From positions 34,839 through 98,838 of the forward strand of contig DASSEW010000047.1 in NCBI GenBank assembly GCA_035695065.1: DNA of 64,000 bases, in the 5' to 3' direction. The position numbers and the translations under genes are program-made. Positions 33,416-42,866 of this stretch are shown here, one piece after another. Within the stretch, counting starts at the first letter, position 1. Each line of letters starts with the position of its first letter. The notes beneath the pieces are model-generated. The model was not told the DNA's origin. It saw nothing but the letters and a program-made list of their open reading frames with translations, and ran no database searches. The DNA is from 66-474 sp035695065 (GTDB taxonomy: Bacteria > Pseudomonadota > Gammaproteobacteria > Xanthomonadales > Rhodanobacteraceae).

Positions 33416-35821
33416 ATGCTCGCGCGCGGGGAGGGCGACGCGAAGCGTAATCCACCGGGCCTGCTTGCCTGCGGCGTCGCCCTGCTGCTCGGCGCGTTGC
33501 TGGTGCAGACCTTGCCGCACTTCCCGTCGCGGTGGTGCGATGCAATCGCGCTTCTTGGATCGCTGCTGATTTCAACAGTAGGGCGGGCACTGCCCGCCGG
33601 CTTTATGCGTATCGGCGGACGATGTCCGCCCTACAATTTGACCCTGCTCGCGATTTTCGTCGCCGCTTTCGGCTACACCGCGCTGCGCGCGGACCTCGCG
33701 ATGCACGCGCGGCTGCCGCATGCGCTGGAAGGCCGCGATCTGGTCGTCACCGGGACGATCAAAGATCTACCGCAGGCGCAGGATGAGTCCACGCGCTTTG
33801 ATGTGGACGTTGCGCGCGCATCGCTGGACGGCGCGGCCATTCCGCTGCATGGCAACCTGCGGCTGTCGTGGTACGCATCGCGCAACGGCGCCGCGCCGGA
33901 ACTCGACCCCTGTTCGCGCTGGCGCCTGCAGGTCCGGCTGAAGCGCCCGCGCAGCCTGCTCAATCCCGGCGGTCTCGATTTCGAGCGCTCGGCGCTGCAG
34001 AAGCGGATCGTCGCCACCGGCTACGTGCGCGAGGATGCCGCGAATGCGCAGCTTTCGCACTCTGCGTGCGTGGATGGCTTGCGTGGGCGCATCTCCAATG
34101 CGATCGCGGCTGCATTGCCGGGCGATCCGCATGCGGCGCGCCTGCTGCGCGCGCTGAGCGTCGGCGACCAGAGCGCGCTCGACGAATCCGATTGGCAGGT
34201 CGTGCGGGCGACCGGCGTCAGCCATCTGATCGCGATCTCGGGCTTCCATGTCGGTCTTGCCGCGATCTTCGCCGCACTGCTGGTGCGCTTGCTCTGGTGG
34301 TTGTTCCCGGGGCTGGCCTTGCGCCTGCCACGGCCGATCGCAGAGGCAGCCATCGCCTTGCCCGCCGCGATTGCCTACGGTGCGCTGGCCGGCTTCGGCC
34401 TGCCGACCACGCGCACGTTGTGGATGATTGGCGCGGTCTCGCTGTCGCGCATCCTGCGCCGCGGCGGCGGCATGGGCGAAGGGCTCGCCCTGGCGCTGTG
34501 CGCGATCCTCATCGTGGATCCGCTGTCGGTATTGTCGGCCGGCTTCTGGCTTTCGTTCGCCGGCGTGGTGTTCCTGGCGTGGACGTTGGCGCGCGGTAGC
34601 GGCTGGCGCGGGCATCTGCGCGAACTGGGGTTGTCGCCGTTGCTGATGGCCTTGGCGCTGCTGCCGCTGACCGTGTGGTTCTTCGGGCAGGCATCGCTGG
34701 TCGGCCCGCTGGCGAACCTGGTCGCGGTGCCGTTCATCAGCTTCGTGATCGTGCCGATGACCCTGGTCGCGAGCGCATTGCTGGTGACGCTGCCTTCGCT
34801 CGGCGTGCCGTTGCTGCACGTTTGCGCGTGGCTTGCGGATGCGCAGTGGTGGATTCTGGAAAAGCTCTCGGCGCTGCCGATCGCTTTGCATTACTTTCCG
34901 CAGCCGACTGCAATCGCATTCGTGCTGGCCTGCATCGGTGTGATCTGGCTGCTGGCGCCGCGCGGCGTTCCTGCGCGCGCACTCGCGCCGCTGCTGATGT
35001 TGCCGCTGCTGTGGCCGCGCGCGACGCCGCTGCGTCATGGCGGATTCGCGGCGATGGTGGTGGACGTGGGGCAGGGCCTGTCGGTGCTGGTGCGGACGCG
35101 CGACCACGCCTTGCTGTACGACACCGGGGCGCGTTATCCGTCCGGCTTCGACCTGGGCGAGGCGGCGGTGGTGCCGGCGCTGCACGCGATCGGCGTGGAC
35201 CGGCTGGATACCTTGATCATCAGCCACGGCGACAACGATCACGCCGGCGGCGCGCAGGCGGTGCTCGCCGCGTTTCCCGTTACCCATGCATTCGGCGGCG
35301 AACCCGATCGCGGCAATGTTCCGCTCAAACAGTGCGAGGCGGGACAACACTGGAACTGGGATGGCGTGGATTTCCGCGTGTTGTCGCCGCCGGCACCGGT
35401 GCATGTGCACGGCAACGACGCCGGCTGCGTGCTGCTGGTCAGCGGTACGGGAGGGCGGCTGCTCTTGCCTGCCGACACTACCGCCAAGGTCGAGCCTGCG
35501 ATCGCGGAAGCCGTGCTCGCAAGCAGCAACCTGCGCGATCCGCCGCTGGTATTGGTCGTGCCGCACCACGGCAGCAAGACCTCGTCCAGCGAGGATTATC
35601 TGCGCGCATTGCGTCCGCGCTTCGCGATCGCCTCGGCCGGATACCGCAACCGCTTCGGCCATCCGGCCAACGTGGTCGTGGCCCGTTACGAGCAGCTTGG
35701 AATTCCGCTCTCGTCCACCTTCGACACCGGCGCCGTGCGGATCGCGTTTGGAGCGAACGAATCGCCCAGGATCGTTTCGGAGGAGCGGATCGAGCAAAGG
35801 CGGTACTGGCGGGAGCATTGA
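33416..35821 (+). CDS. comEC: DNA internalization protein ComEC/Rec2
   Basis: 801 residues. The N-terminal DUF4131/OB region (about 1-200), the Competence domain with many helices (about 215-490, SHLIAISGFHVGLAA), and the C-terminal metallo-beta-lactamase-like domain (about 540-780: VDVGQGLSVLVRT, ISHGDNDHAGGA, VPHHGSKTSS). ComEC forms the inner-membrane channel for single-stranded DNA in natural transformation. Residues 55-73 (VGRALPAGF...GGRCPPY) are translated from an in-frame REP pair inserted between the two N-terminal helices; the frame is preserved, so the protein is probably still made. Confidence 0.93.
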   Translation: MLARGEGDAKRNPPGLLACGVALLLGALLVQTLPHFPSRWCDAIALLGSLLISTVGRALPAGFMRIGGRCPPYNLTLLAIFVAAFGYTALRADLAMHARLPHALEGRDLVVTGTIKDLPQAQDESTRFDVDVARASLDGAAIPLHGNLRLSWYASRNGAAPELDPCSRWRLQVRLKRPRSLLNPGGLDFERSALQKRIVATGYVREDAANAQLSHSACVDGLRGRISNAIAAALPGDPHAARLLRALSVGDQSALDESDWQVVRATGVSHLIAISGFHVGLAAIFAALLVRLLWWLFPGLALRLPRPIAEAAIALPAAIAYGALAGFGLPTTRTLWMIGAVSLSRILRRGGGMGEGLALALCAILIVDPLSVLSAGFWLSFAGVVFLAWTLARGSGWRGHLRELGLSPLLMALALLPLTVWFFGQASLVGPLANLVAVPFISFVIVPMTLVASALLVTLPSLGVPLLHVCAWLADAQWWILEKLSALPIALHYFPQPTAIAFVLACIGVIWLLAPRGVPARALAPLLMLPLLWPRATPLRHGGFAAMVVDVGQGLSVLVRTRDHALLYDTGARYPSGFDLGEAAVVPALHAIGVDRLDTLIISHGDNDHAGGAQAVLAAFPVTHAFGGEPDRGNVPLKQCEAGQHWNWDGVDFRVLSPPAPVHVHGNDAGCVLLVSGTGGRLLLPADTTAKVEPAIAEAVLASSNLRDPPLVLVVPHHGSKTSSSEDYLRALRPRFAIASAGYRNRFGHPANVVVARYEQLGIPLSSTFDTGAVRIAFGANESPRIVSEERIEQRRYWREH
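33578..33634. repeat. GTAG-headed REP pair inside comEC, in frame
   Basis: 57 bp (exactly 19 codons) from GTAGGGCGGGCACTGCCCGCC to GGCGGACGATGTCCGCCCTAC. It starts on a codon boundary (codon 55) and contains no stop in the used frame. Confidence 0.92.
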
Positions 35822-35923
35822 TCGCGCTGGCGCGCTCCGACCAGGCGGATTGCGAGCCCGCGCACAGGCCCATTCCCCGCGGCTGCTATCATTCGCCCGG
35901 CTTTTGCAGGGCGAGGTACGCGC

Positions 35924-36640
35924 GTGTTCGAAATCATCAAGGCCGGCGGCTGGGGCATGGTGCCGATCCTGCTGGCTTCCGCCGTCGCGCTGGCGATCAT
36001 CCTGGAGCGTTTCTGGACGCTGCGCCGCGTGGCCGTACTGCCGCCGGGCCTGGGCGAACAGGTGCGCGGCTGGGCGCGCACGCGCAAGCTCGACCCCGCG
36101 CACATCGACGTGCTGCGCGACAACTCGCCGCTGGGCGAATTGCTGGCCGGTGCGCTGGACGTGCGCAATCGCCCGCGCGAGATCATCAAGGAACGCATCG
36201 AGGACACCGGCCGCCACGTGGTGCATCGGCTGGAGCGTTACCTCGGCACGCTCGGCACGATCGCGCTGATCGGTCCGCTGCTCGGCCTGCTCGGCACCGT
36301 GTTCGGCCTGATCCGCATGTTCCTCGCGGTGATGGTGTCGGGCGTGGGCGATCCGATGAAGATGGCCGGCGGCATCGGCGAGGCGCTGGTGTGCACCGCG
36401 GCCGGCCTGGTCGTGGCGATTCCGGCTTACGTGCTGCATCGTTATTTCCGTTCGCGCGTGGCAGGCTATGTAGTCGCGATGGAAAAGCAGGCGACCGCGC
36501 TGCTGGATGAACTCTCGGCGTTGCACGAAGCGCCGGCTCCGCAGGTTGCGCAGTCGCCTGCGCAGCCGACCCAGCCGGTGCCGCCCGCATCGCCATCCAA
36601 ACCGGCCGCGCCGCGCCCGACCGCGCGCGCCACGCGCTGA
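35924..36640 (+). CDS. exbB: ExbB/TolQ-family proton channel subunit
   Basis: 238 residues from a GTG start. Three helices: the first near the N-terminus (GMVPILLASAVALAIILE), then the conserved GLLGTVFGLIRMF and GGIGEALVCTAAGLVVAIPAY pair, the signature of MotA/TolQ/ExbB. A proline/alanine-rich C-terminal tail (about 205-238) follows. With ExbD it would couple the proton gradient to outer-membrane work. It precedes exbD by five bases and is separated from comEC by 102 bp. Confidence 0.88.
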   Translation: MFEIIKAGGWGMVPILLASAVALAIILERFWTLRRVAVLPPGLGEQVRGWARTRKLDPAHIDVLRDNSPLGELLAGALDVRNRPREIIKERIEDTGRHVVHRLERYLGTLGTIALIGPLLGLLGTVFGLIRMFLAVMVSGVGDPMKMAGGIGEALVCTAAGLVVAIPAYVLHRYFRSRVAGYVVAMEKQATALLDELSALHEAPAPQVAQSPAQPTQPVPPASPSKPAAPRPTARATR

Positions 36641-36645
36641 TCAAC

Positions 36646-37077
36646 ATGCGCATCAGCGGCCGCCGCGAAGACGAATTCGAGATCAACGTCGTCTCGTTGA
36701 TCGACGTCCTGCTGACCTTGCTGATGTTCTTCGTGCTGACCACGACCTTCGTGCAACAGGGGCATCTCAAGGTGAACCTGCCGCAGGCCAGCGACCAGCC
36801 GCAGCCGGTGGCGAACAACACGCTGGTGCTGGTGGTGGATCGCTCCGGGCATTTCTTCGTCGGCAACAACCAGGTGCTCGGCACCGACGAGGATGCGCTG
36901 AAGAAGGCGATCCGCGCGATCGCGGGCGACGACCATGACCGCCCGGTGCTGCTGCGTGCCGATGGCATGACGCCGCATCAGTCGGTGGTCACCGCAATGG
37001 ACGCGCTCGGCCAGCTCGGCTTTTCGCATCTGTCGATCGCGACCACCCCGCAATCCACGGACGCCCCGGCACAGTGA
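36646..37077 (+). CDS. exbD: ExbD/TolR-family protein
   Basis: 143 residues with one membrane helix. The proton-carrying Asp is D20 in VVSLIDVLLTLLMFFVLTT, followed by a periplasmic domain (about 45-135) typical of ExbD/TolR. It pairs with the preceding ExbB-like protein. Its stop overlaps the GTG start of msbA. In Xanthomonadales and Pseudomonas this exbBD-msbA-lpxK order recurs, which suggests a role tied to LPS export; that role is inferred. Confidence 0.9.
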   Translation: MRISGRREDEFEINVVSLIDVLLTLLMFFVLTTTFVQQGHLKVNLPQASDQPQPVANNTLVLVVDRSGHFFVGNNQVLGTDEDALKKAIRAIAGDDHDRPVLLRADGMTPHQSVVTAMDALGQLGFSHLSIATTPQSTDAPAQ

Positions 37078-38828
37078 GCGCCGCGTCCAGCGAAGTGTCC
37101 GCCTGGGCCACCTACCGGCGCCTGCTCGGGTACCTGAAGCCGTACAAGTGGGTGGCGATGGGCGCGGTGCTCGGCATGGTCGTGGATGCCGGCGCGCTGG
37201 GACTGTTCACGCGGCTGATCAAGCCGATGCTGGACAGCCTGTTCGTGCTGCACGACTCGTTCTGGATCTTCTGGATGCCGACGATCATCGTCTGCATCTT
37301 CCTCGCGCGCACGCTGGCGGTGTATGCGGAGAACTACGGCACGGCCTATGTCGGCCGCGGCGTGGTGCAGCGCATGCGCGAGGACATATTCCGCCAGTAC
37401 TTGCGGTTGTCGTCCGGGTTCTTCGATCGCGAATCCTCCGGCCACCAGATCGCGCGCATCACCTACACCTCCGAGCAGGTCGCCGCGGCGTGCACCGATG
37501 CGGTGAAAACCAGCGTCGTGGACAGCCTCACCGTGATCGCGATGATGGTGGTGATGCTGCTGGCGAGCCCATGGCTCACGTTGGTGCTGCTGGTGATGGT
37601 GCCGGGCGTGGCGTTGCTGGTGCGCGCGGTCAGCCGCCGCTACCGGCGCATCAGCCACGGCATCCAGGGCTCGATGGGATCGGTGACCAGCATCCTCGAG
37701 GAAGTGGTCGGCGCGCATCGCGAAGTGAAGATCTACGGTGGGCAGCAGTACGAAAACACGCGTTTCGAGGACGTCACCCAGCACAATCGCCGCCTGAACC
37801 TGAAAGTGGCGATGACCAATGGCATCGCAACCTCGACGGTGCAGCTGATCGCGGCGATCGCGCTGGCGGCGATCGTGTACTTCGCCACGCGATTCAAGGG
37901 CATGACGCCGGGTACCTTCTCGTCGCTGATGCTGGCGATGGGCGCGATGCTGCCTTCGCTGAAGCGCCTGACCACCGTGCAGGCAACCATGCAGCGCGGC
38001 GTCGCCGCGGCGCAGGATCTGTTCGCGGTACTGGATCTCGCGCCCGAACACGACACCGGCATCTTGCAGGTCACGCGGGTGCGCGGCGAGATCGAACTGC
38101 GCGGCGTGACGCTCGACTACGGCAGCGGCCGCGGTCCGGCGTTGAACGGCATCAGCCTGTATTGTCCGGCCGGCAAGGTCACCGCGCTGGTGGGCCGCTC
38201 CGGCAGCGGCAAGAGCTCGCTGGTCGGGATGTTGCCGCGCTTCTACGAACCGAATGCCGGCGAGATCCTGCTCGACGGCAAGCCGCTGCCCGACTACACG
38301 CTGGAAAGCCTGCGCTCGCAGATCGCGTGGGTGGGGCAGAACGTGGTGCTCTTCAATGACACCATCGCCCGCAACATCGCCTACGGTGCGCTGGAGAGCG
38401 CGAGTGAGGCGCAGGTCATTGCGGCGGCGGAAGCGGCGAACGCGATGGAATTCATCGCGCAATTGCCGGAAGGCATCCACACCAACGTCGGCGACAGCGG
38501 CAGCCTGTTTTCGGGTGGCCAGCGGCAGCGCATCGCGATCGCGCGCGCGCTGCTGAAGAACGCGCCGATCCTGATCCTCGACGAAGCCACCAGCGCGCTG
38601 GACACCGAATCCGAACGGCTGATCCAGGAAGCGCTCATGCGGCTGATGCGCGAGCGCACCACGCTGGTGATCGCGCACCGGCTTTCCACCGTCGAGCACG
38701 CCGACCAGATCGTCGTGCTGGACGCCGGCCGCGTGGTGGAGCTGGGCACGCACCAGGAGCTGCTGGCTCGCGGCGGACAATACGCGGCATTGCACCGGTT
38801 GCAGTTCCACGAATCGCAACCGGCATAA
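37074..38828 (+). CDS. msbA: lipid A export ABC transporter MsbA
   Basis: 584 residues from a GTG that overlaps the exbD stop. Six-helix membrane domain (about 1-320), then the ATPase: Walker A VGRSGSGKSS, Q-loop WVGQNVVLF, signature FSGGQRQR (Phe in place of the usual Leu), Walker B LILDEATSALD, H-loop IAHRLSTVE. It flips lipid A-core across the inner membrane. lpxK, which makes lipid IVA, follows after a repeat. Confidence 0.92.
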   Translation: MSAASSEVSAWATYRRLLGYLKPYKWVAMGAVLGMVVDAGALGLFTRLIKPMLDSLFVLHDSFWIFWMPTIIVCIFLARTLAVYAENYGTAYVGRGVVQRMREDIFRQYLRLSSGFFDRESSGHQIARITYTSEQVAAACTDAVKTSVVDSLTVIAMMVVMLLASPWLTLVLLVMVPGVALLVRAVSRRYRRISHGIQGSMGSVTSILEEVVGAHREVKIYGGQQYENTRFEDVTQHNRRLNLKVAMTNGIATSTVQLIAAIALAAIVYFATRFKGMTPGTFSSLMLAMGAMLPSLKRLTTVQATMQRGVAAAQDLFAVLDLAPEHDTGILQVTRVRGEIELRGVTLDYGSGRGPALNGISLYCPAGKVTALVGRSGSGKSSLVGMLPRFYEPNAGEILLDGKPLPDYTLESLRSQIAWVGQNVVLFNDTIARNIAYGALESASEAQVIAAAEAANAMEFIAQLPEGIHTNVGDSGSLFSGGQRQRIAIARALLKNAPILILDEATSALDTESERLIQEALMRLMRERTTLVIAHRLSTVEHADQIVVLDAGRVVELGTHQELLARGGQYAALHRLQFHESQPA

Positions 38829-38833
38829 GACTC

Positions 38834-38984
38834 TTTCCCTTCTCCCTCCGGGAGAAGGTGGCGCGGCGTAGCGCCGGATGAGGGTTCGGCTCTTCGCGAT
38901 CAGCCAGGTTCGTGCGAGATTTGGCTTCTGTGCCAACATCACGATCCCTCACCCCGACCCCTCTCCCGACGGGGGAGGGGCTTT
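38834..38984. repeat. multi-hairpin intergenic repeat, copy B
   Basis: Same construction as 19731-19836: CCTTCTCCC/GGGAGAAGG, then GGATGAGGGTTCG, a unique spacer, CCCTCACCCCGACCCCTCTCCC and GGGGGAGGGG. Fills the msbA-lpxK gap. Confidence 0.75.
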
Positions 38985-39007
38985 ATATCGTTGGTGCTCG
39001 GTAACTC

Positions 39008-39991
39008 ATGTCGAAAGCCGATCAACTGCAGCAGCGCTGGTACGAGGATCGCCCGCCGCCATGGTGGACCTGGCCGGTTGCGGCGCTGTATCGCGCGATC
39101 ACCGCTGCGCGCCGCATGCTCTACCGGCGCGGCTGGAAGCGCAGCGAGCGCTTGCCGGCTCCGGTGATCGTCGTCGGCAACATCACGGTCGGTGGCGCCG
39201 GCAAGACGCCGCTGGTGATCGCGCTGGTGGAAGCATTGCGCGAAAGCGGTTTCAGGCCGGGCGTGGTCAGCCGCGGCCATGGCGGCAGCGCGCGGGAGCC
39301 GATGCTGTTGAACGATGATCCCGATCCGCGTGTGGTCGGCGACGAGCCCGCGTTGATCAAGCTACGCACGCGCGCACCGGTTGCAATCGGCCGTGATCGC
39401 CCGAAGGCCGCGAAACTGCTGCTGGCAGCCGGCGCCAACGTGGTGATCGCCGACGACGGCTTGCAGCATTACGCGCTGGCACGCGACATCGAAATCTGCG
39501 TCGTGGACGGGGCACGCCGGTTCGGCAATGCGCGCCCGCTGCCCGCCGGTCCGCTGCGCGAGCCGTTGTCTCGATTGCAGGAAGTGGATTGCGTCGTCTG
39601 CAATGGCGGCGAACCGCAAGCAGGCGAAATCGCCATGCGCTTGCAGCCCGGCGACGCCATCAACTTGCACGATCCATCCTCCACGCGTGCGCTGGGTGCG
39701 TTCGCCGGTCAACGTGTGCACGCGCTGGCGGGCATCGGCAATCCCGCGCGTTTCTTCGCGATGCTGCGCGAGCAAGGCATCGAGGTGATCGAGCATCCTT
39801 TTCCCGATCACCACGCCTACTCCGCGCGCGATCTCGCGTTCGCCGATGCCTTGCCGGTGCTGATGACCGAAAAGGATGCGGTGAAATGCCGCGCCTTCGC
39901 GAGTGAAAACGCGTGGGCCGTGCCGGTTCACGCCTGCCTGCAATCCGCCTTTTTTGTGATGATTTCGGAAAAGCTGGCGCGCCTGCCCTGA
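39008..39991 (+). CDS. lpxK: tetraacyldisaccharide 4'-kinase
   Basis: 327 residues. The P-loop is in VGNITVGGAGKTP, followed by VSRGHGG, VGDEPALI, IADDGLQHYALARD and the C-terminal HPFPDHHAYSARDL, all LpxK signatures. It phosphorylates the 4' position of the lipid A precursor to give lipid IVA. An N-terminal amphipathic/hydrophobic segment (about 18-38) binds the membrane. It follows msbA, the transporter of its downstream product. Confidence 0.93.
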   Translation: MSKADQLQQRWYEDRPPPWWTWPVAALYRAITAARRMLYRRGWKRSERLPAPVIVVGNITVGGAGKTPLVIALVEALRESGFRPGVVSRGHGGSAREPMLLNDDPDPRVVGDEPALIKLRTRAPVAIGRDRPKAAKLLLAAGANVVIADDGLQHYALARDIEICVVDGARRFGNARPLPAGPLREPLSRLQEVDCVVCNGGEPQAGEIAMRLQPGDAINLHDPSSTRALGAFAGQRVHALAGIGNPARFFAMLREQGIEVIEHPFPDHHAYSARDLAFADALPVLMTEKDAVKCRAFASENAWAVPVHACLQSAFFVMISEKLARLP

Positions 39992-40067
39992 GTGGCGCAT
40001 AGTGTCTGTCGGCTTGCGGCGCTCCTCGCCGTACCGGTGCGTGCGTATGCGCAGGAGGCGGTCGCAC

Positions 40068-41132
40068 GTGAGCACCCATCCAACCGATCCGCATGGCCCA
40101 CGGACGGCGCCCAATGCGGAAAACGAGACCCATCGGGTCCGTGCGGCGCTGCGCGAGAACGAGGCGCGGCTGCAGCATATCCTGGACAGCGTCAAGGAGT
40201 ACGCGATCATCACGCTCGACCGCGAAGGGCGGGTGGCGAGCTGGAACCGCGGTGCCGAGCGGCTGCTCGGCTATGCGGCGGGCGACGTGCTGGGGCGCCC
40301 GGGAGACATCTTCTTTACGCCGGAAGATCGGGCCGGGGGTGCCCCCGAGCGGGAGATGCGGCTTGCCAACGAGCAGGGCCGCGCCACCAACGAGCGCTGG
40401 CATGTGCGCAAGGACGGTTCGAGGTTCTGGGGCTCGGGCGTGATGTTCCCGGTCGAGGACGGCGCCGAGGACGCCTACCTCAAGATCTTCCGCGACCGTA
40501 CCGAGGAGCGGCGCGCGATGGAACGACAGTCGCTGCTGATCGGCGAGTTGAACCATCGGGTGAAGAACACGCTGGCGATCGTGCAATCCATGGCCATGCA
40601 GACCTTGCGCAGCTGCCCCAACACCGCCGACGCCCGCGATGCGCTGGAGGCCAGGCTGGTGTCGCTCGCGAAGGCGCACGACATCCTCACCTCCGGCCAG
40701 TGGAGCGGCGGCGACCTGCGCGAGCTGGTGGTCGCGGCGCTGGAGGCCTACTCCAGTTACGCCGGCGCTTCGCGATTCCAGATCGATGGCGTCGAGCTGA
40801 AACTGCGCCCGAAGGCGCTGCTGGCGCTGTCCATGGCGGTGCACGAGCTCGCCACCAACGCCGTGAAATACGGCGCGCTGTCCAATGATGATGGCCGCGT
40901 GGCGATCCGCTGGGAACTCACGCCCGGGCCGGAACGGCATTTCCGGTTCGTATGGAAGGAAAGCGGCGGCCCGCCGGTGACGCCGCCGCACCGCCGCGGC
41001 TTCGGCTCGCGGCTGGTCGAGGAAGGGCTGGCGCAGGACATCGTCGGCTCGGTTCACCTGCGCTTTGCGATCGAGGGGCTGGAGTGTACGATCGAAGCTC
41101 CGGTCAAGGAGATTACCGAAACGGAGAGCTGA
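40068..41132 (+). CDS. PAS-HWE-type sensor histidine kinase
   Basis: 354 residues from a GTG with AGGAGG nine bases upstream. A PAS domain (about 35-150: ILDSVKEYAIITLDREGRVASWNRGAERLLGY) with PAC end FRDRTEERRAM, then the kinase: phosphoacceptor H163 in GELNHRVKNTLA and the N-box HELATNAVKYGALS, both of the HWE/HisKA_2 group, and a G-box GFGSRLV. Cytoplasmic, without transmembrane segments, so the ligand or redox/light cue comes through PAS. The receiver-only gene one base downstream is its likely partner. Confidence 0.9.
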   Translation: MSTHPTDPHGPRTAPNAENETHRVRAALRENEARLQHILDSVKEYAIITLDREGRVASWNRGAERLLGYAAGDVLGRPGDIFFTPEDRAGGAPEREMRLANEQGRATNERWHVRKDGSRFWGSGVMFPVEDGAEDAYLKIFRDRTEERRAMERQSLLIGELNHRVKNTLAIVQSMAMQTLRSCPNTADARDALEARLVSLAKAHDILTSGQWSGGDLRELVVAALEAYSSYAGASRFQIDGVELKLRPKALLALSMAVHELATNAVKYGALSNDDGRVAIRWELTPGPERHFRFVWKESGGPPVTPPHRRGFGSRLVEEGLAQDIVGSVHLRFAIEGLECTIEAPVKEITETES

Positions 41133-41133
41133 C

Positions 41134-41505
41134 ATGGCCGTGGCCGAACCGGGTCTGAGCGGGCGCCGCGTCCTGGTTGTCGAGGACGAGTCGCGCATCG
41201 CCATGCTGATCCGGGACACGCTGGAAGACTTGGGATGTGAAGTCGTGGGCACCGCGACGCGTTTCGATGATGCCCTGGAAAAGGCCACCTCGCTGCCGTT
41301 CGACGTCGCGTTGCTGGACGTCAACTTGAACGGCGAGCCGAGCTATCCGATCGCGCAGGCGCTGGCCGAGCGCGGCCGGGCCTTCGTGTTCGCGACCGGC
41401 TACGGCGTCTCCAACCTGCCCGCATCCCTGCACGATGCGCCGGTGCTGCAGAAGCCATTCATGCGGCGCGACCTGGAACGCGCGCTGCGCGCGGCGCTGC
41501 TCTGA
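41134..41505 (+). CDS. single-domain response regulator
   Basis: 123 residues, a receiver only. Acidic pair E17-D18 in VVEDESRI, phospho-Asp D62 in LLDVNLNG, and Lys in LQKPF; E17 replaces the more common Asp. It lacks any DNA-binding or enzymatic output and would act through protein contact or as a phosphate relay. It starts one base after the kinase stop, so the two are cotranscribed and very probably partners. Convergent with the antiporter gene. Confidence 0.88.
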   Translation: MAVAEPGLSGRRVLVVEDESRIAMLIRDTLEDLGCEVVGTATRFDDALEKATSLPFDVALLDVNLNGEPSYPIAQALAERGRAFVFATGYGVSNLPASLHDAPVLQKPFMRRDLERALRAALL

Positions 41506-41522
41506 ACGAGCGAATCGGTCGA

Positions 41523-42716
41523 TCAGCCCGTTTCCGAATCGCGCGCGTCCAGTTGCTCCGGTTCGGCGTTGAAGCGCAGCATGGCGGCCAGCACCGGCGG
41601 CGCGATGATCGAAGTCAGCAGCGACATCGCGATGATCACCGCGTACATGCGCTCGCTGAAAACGTGCGCGGCCAGGCCTAGAGATGCGATCACCACGCCG
41701 ACCTCGCCGCGCGGCATCATGCCCACGCCGACCGTGAGCGCACCGCGCGCGCCGAGCCGGATCGCGCCCAGCGAACCGCCGACAAGTTTGGTCACCAGCG
41801 CCAGCGCGGTGGCCATGCCGAGCAGGCCAAGCGCGTCGGCGCTGAACAACTGCGAGAGCTCCACCTTGGCGCCGGTCATCACGAAGAAGAACGGCGTAAG
41901 CAGGGTGAGCAGCGGACGCATCTGGATTTCGAGCATCTTCTGCTGGCGCGTTTCGGAGGCGATCAATCCTGCGAGGAACGCGCCGATGATGGCGGCGAGG
42001 CCGAAGCGCGTGGCGAGCCATGCCAGACCGAGGCACATCGCCAGCACCAGCGCCAGCGGCGAAAGCGGATCGGCCGGCCACTCCAGCCACGCCGAACTGC
42101 GCCGCATCACGCGCACGCCGACCCAGCCGATCACCAGCACGAAGCCGATCGCTTCCACCAGCACCACCAGCAGGTCGCCGACGCGGATCTGTCCGCCGCC
42201 TTGCAGCGCAACCACCATGCCGAGCAGCAGCATCGCGAGGATGTCGTCGATCACCGCAGCGCCGAGGATCACCCGGCTTTCGATCCGGTGCAGCACGCCG
42301 AGCTGCTTCAGCACGCTCGCGGTGATGCCGGCGGAAGTGGCGACGAACGCGGCGGCGACGAACAGCGAGTGCGCCCAGTCCGGCCCGATCGAATGCGCCC
42401 ACAAGGTGCCGAACACGAACGGAATGGCAACGCCAAGCACGCCGACCGCGAACGCGCTGCCGCCGACGCGCTTCAGATCCTCGACGCGGTTTTCCAGCCC
42501 GACCGAAAACAGCAGCAGCACCACGCCGATTTCGGAGAGCACGTCCAGCGGCTCGCTCGGCGTGACCCAGCCGAGGACCGACGGACCGAGCACGCAGCCC
42601 ATCGCGATCTCGCCGACCACGCTCGGCAGGCGGACCAGGCGCGCAAGTTCGCCGCCGACTTGCGCGGCGATGAAGATCACGAATACTTCGAGCAGGATCG
42701 CGGTGGTCTGTTCCAT
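41523..42716 (-). CDS. CPA2-family cation:proton antiporter
   Basis: 397 residues with about twelve helices. The N-terminal GGELARLVRLPSVVGEIAMGCVLGPSVLG and the ion-site helix AAVIDDILAMLLLG, with its Asp-Asp pair, place it with NapA/GerN/KefB-type Na+(K+)/H+ antiporters. It lacks the C-terminal RCK/TrkA domain of KefB/C, so it is the short form. Role: sodium, potassium or pH homeostasis at the inner membrane. Confidence 0.87.
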   Translation of the reverse strand: MEQTTAILLEVFVIFIAAQVGGELARLVRLPSVVGEIAMGCVLGPSVLGWVTPSEPLDVLSEIGVVLLLFSVGLENRVEDLKRVGGSAFAVGVLGVAIPFVFGTLWAHSIGPDWAHSLFVAAAFVATSAGITASVLKQLGVLHRIESRVILGAAVIDDILAMLLLGMVVALQGGGQIRVGDLLVVLVEAIGFVLVIGWVGVRVMRRSSAWLEWPADPLSPLALVLAMCLGLAWLATRFGLAAIIGAFLAGLIASETRQQKMLEIQMRPLLTLLTPFFFVMTGAKVELSQLFSADALGLLGMATALALVTKLVGGSLGAIRLGARGALTVGVGMMPRGEVGVVIASLGLAAHVFSERMYAVIIAMSLLTSIIAPPVLAAMLRFNAEPEQLDARDSETG

Positions 42717-42789
42717 CGAGGAGCCAAGTCGCTCGCTGCGCTCGCCGTAAGAGTAAAGGGTAAAGAGTGCGGGTGCGCGCTTCTGCTGC

Positions 42790-42866
42790 TGGAGTGGGCC
42801 GGCACTGCCCGCCGATGGCGACGCGGGCTTGTTCGCAGTGGCGGCGGCTATGTCCGCCCGCTTACG
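42790..42866. repeat. degenerate REP pair at the 3' end of the MFS gene
   Basis: Weakened arms GGGCCGGCACTGCCCGCC and GGCGGCTATGTCCGCCCGCTTAC. On the minus strand the latter reads GTAAGCGGGCGGACA, so the MFS stop codon TAA occupies the place of TAG in an intact REP head. Confidence 0.6.

Noticed and set aside
31311..33590. A 759-codon antisense frame over lolC and lolD
   Set aside because: Same codon-bias artefact; crosses several well-supported genes.
33767..36526. A 919-codon open frame antisense to comEC and exbB
   Set aside because: Composition is Arg/Gln/His/Ala low-complexity, it spans two real genes in opposite orientation, and shows no domain.
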